Positions 32,804 through 33,289 of a stretch of DNA of 33,289 nt are shown here, one piece after another. Under the pieces are notes generated by a model. That model was not told the origin of the DNA and searched no databases. It saw nothing but the letters and a program-made list of their open reading frames with translations. Each line of letters begins with the position of its first letter. Positions within the stretch are counted from its first letter, which is position 1. A program made the position numbers and the translations under genes. Source of the DNA: a bacterium TMED88 (GTDB lineage Bacteria; Myxococcota_A; UBA9160; UBA4427); NCBI GenBank assembly GCA_002171515.1, contig NHEP01000200.1:1-33289 (forward strand), given 5' to 3'.

Positions 32804-33289
32804 GTGCCGCGCCTAACCACTTCTCGGGTGCTGCGGACGGCCCAAATCGCCATCGTGGCCTTTCTCGGATTCTATGTCGCCTTGGTCGCGTGGGGAAATT
32901 TCAGCGACCCTGACACCAATTTTATCTTCGTCGAACATGTGATGCGAATGGACACCACCTTGGGTCGACCCGCTCTGATGAACCGATCCATCGACAGTCC
33001 CGTGGTGCATCGTTTGGCCTTTGGCTTGATTTTCTTCGCTGAATCGATCATCGCGGTGCTGTGCCTTTTTGGCGCCGCGCTGCTCGCACGCAAGCTGGGG
33101 GCGGAACCGGCCGCTTTCCAAGCTGCCAAAGGAGTAGGGCTCCTCGGGTTACTGGGGGCCGTTTGTCTTTGGTTCTTTGGTTTTCAGGTGATCGGCGGGG
33201 AATGGTTTGCTTCGTGGCAAAGTGAGGGGTGGAACGGTCTGGATTCGGCGGAGAGAATCTCTTCATACGCGCTCGGGGGCCTCATCTTC
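32804..33289 (+). CDS. DUF2165 family integral membrane protein (C terminus cut by window edge)
   Basis: This frame is open from 32804 to the right edge, giving 162 residues with no stop. It shows the DUF2165 pattern: a first membrane segment (TAQIAIVAFLGFYVALVAWG), then NFSDPDTNFIFVEHVMRMDT, ALMNRSIDSPVVHRLAFGLI, further membrane segments (ESIIAVLCLFGAALLAR and GVGLLGLLGAVCLWFFGFQ), and the conserved FQVIGGEWFASWQSEGWNG. Members are small inner-membrane proteins of unknown function, usually with four segments, so only a short C-terminal part is missing. The start is a GTG with GGAGGA seven bases upstream. An in-frame ATG at 32738 has no ribosome binding site. The 146 bp to the divergent DUF3604 gene should hold both promoters. 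Confidence 0.88.
   Translation, partial: MPRLTTSRVLRTAQIAIVAFLGFYVALVAWGNFSDPDTNFIFVEHVMRMDTTLGRPALMNRSIDSPVVHRLAFGLIFFAESIIAVLCLFGAALLARKLGAEPAAFQAAKGVGLLGLLGAVCLWFFGFQVIGGEWFASWQSEGWNGLDSAERISSYALGGLIF

Overview
The window looks like chromosomal DNA of a free-living, F420- or flavin-using Gram-negative bacterium, most likely a marine or soil 'deltaproteobacterial' lineage (Myxococcota or Binatota-like). The reasons are indirect. There are many lipoproteins and other exported proteins, thrombospondin type 3 repeats, a PEP-CTERM protein together with IPTL-like C-terminal sorting signals, single CxxCH haem motifs in large secreted proteins, and Cys-rich segments of the D-x-D-C...GG-x-C kind. 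Alongside these sit a DUF3604 protein, a luciferase-like oxidoreductase and a phytanoyl-CoA dioxygenase relative. No rRNA, tRNA, CRISPR array, insertion sequence or phage gene was found. Gene order changes strand often and most transcription units hold one or two genes.

Layout. 1-385 (-) is the N-terminal part of an outer-membrane protein cut by the window edge. 627-2580 (+) holds a sulfatase-fold lipoprotein and a small secreted protein. 2603-3754 (-) is a luciferase-like oxidoreductase, followed by about 730 bp without a convincing gene. 4487-5533 (+) holds a PEP-CTERM protein and a VOC protein, ending at a perfect 15-bp hairpin shared with the convergent esterase at 5620-6540 (-). 7153-9186 (+) is a large calcium-repeat surface protein. 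9255-11002 (-) is an acetyltransferase plus PhyH-type dioxygenase pair, divergent from a GT9 glycosyltransferase and a secreted hydrolase (11085-13480, +). 13553-14164 (-) is inorganic pyrophosphatase. 14325-16379 (+) holds a probable beta-propeller protein and a membrane-anchored protein. 16484-21364 (-) holds a DUF3332 lipoprotein, an Eis-like acetyltransferase, a SnoaL-like protein and a haem-motif/propeller/TPR lipoprotein. 21629-24151 (+) holds a beta-helix protein and a double RidA-fold protein. 24254-26334 (-) holds a pectin-acetylesterase-like protein and a HAD phosphatase. 26712-29685 (+) holds a large Cys-rich CxxCH protein and a probable lipoprotein. 29727-32657 (-) holds an SDR and a DUF3604 lipoprotein. 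32804 to the right edge (+) is a DUF2165 membrane protein, truncated.

The main theme is the cell envelope: about half of the genes encode exported or membrane proteins, including three predicted esterases or hydrolases, a sulfatase-fold enzyme, two probable monohaem proteins and three proteins carrying C-terminal sorting tails. The other genes are scattered metabolic enzymes. No defence system, secondary-metabolite cluster or mobile element is supported. The most unusual items are the haem-motif propeller/TPR lipoprotein, the 780-residue Cys-rich CxxCH protein, the coexistence of two kinds of sorting tail, and the long perfect hairpins without U-tracts between convergent genes.
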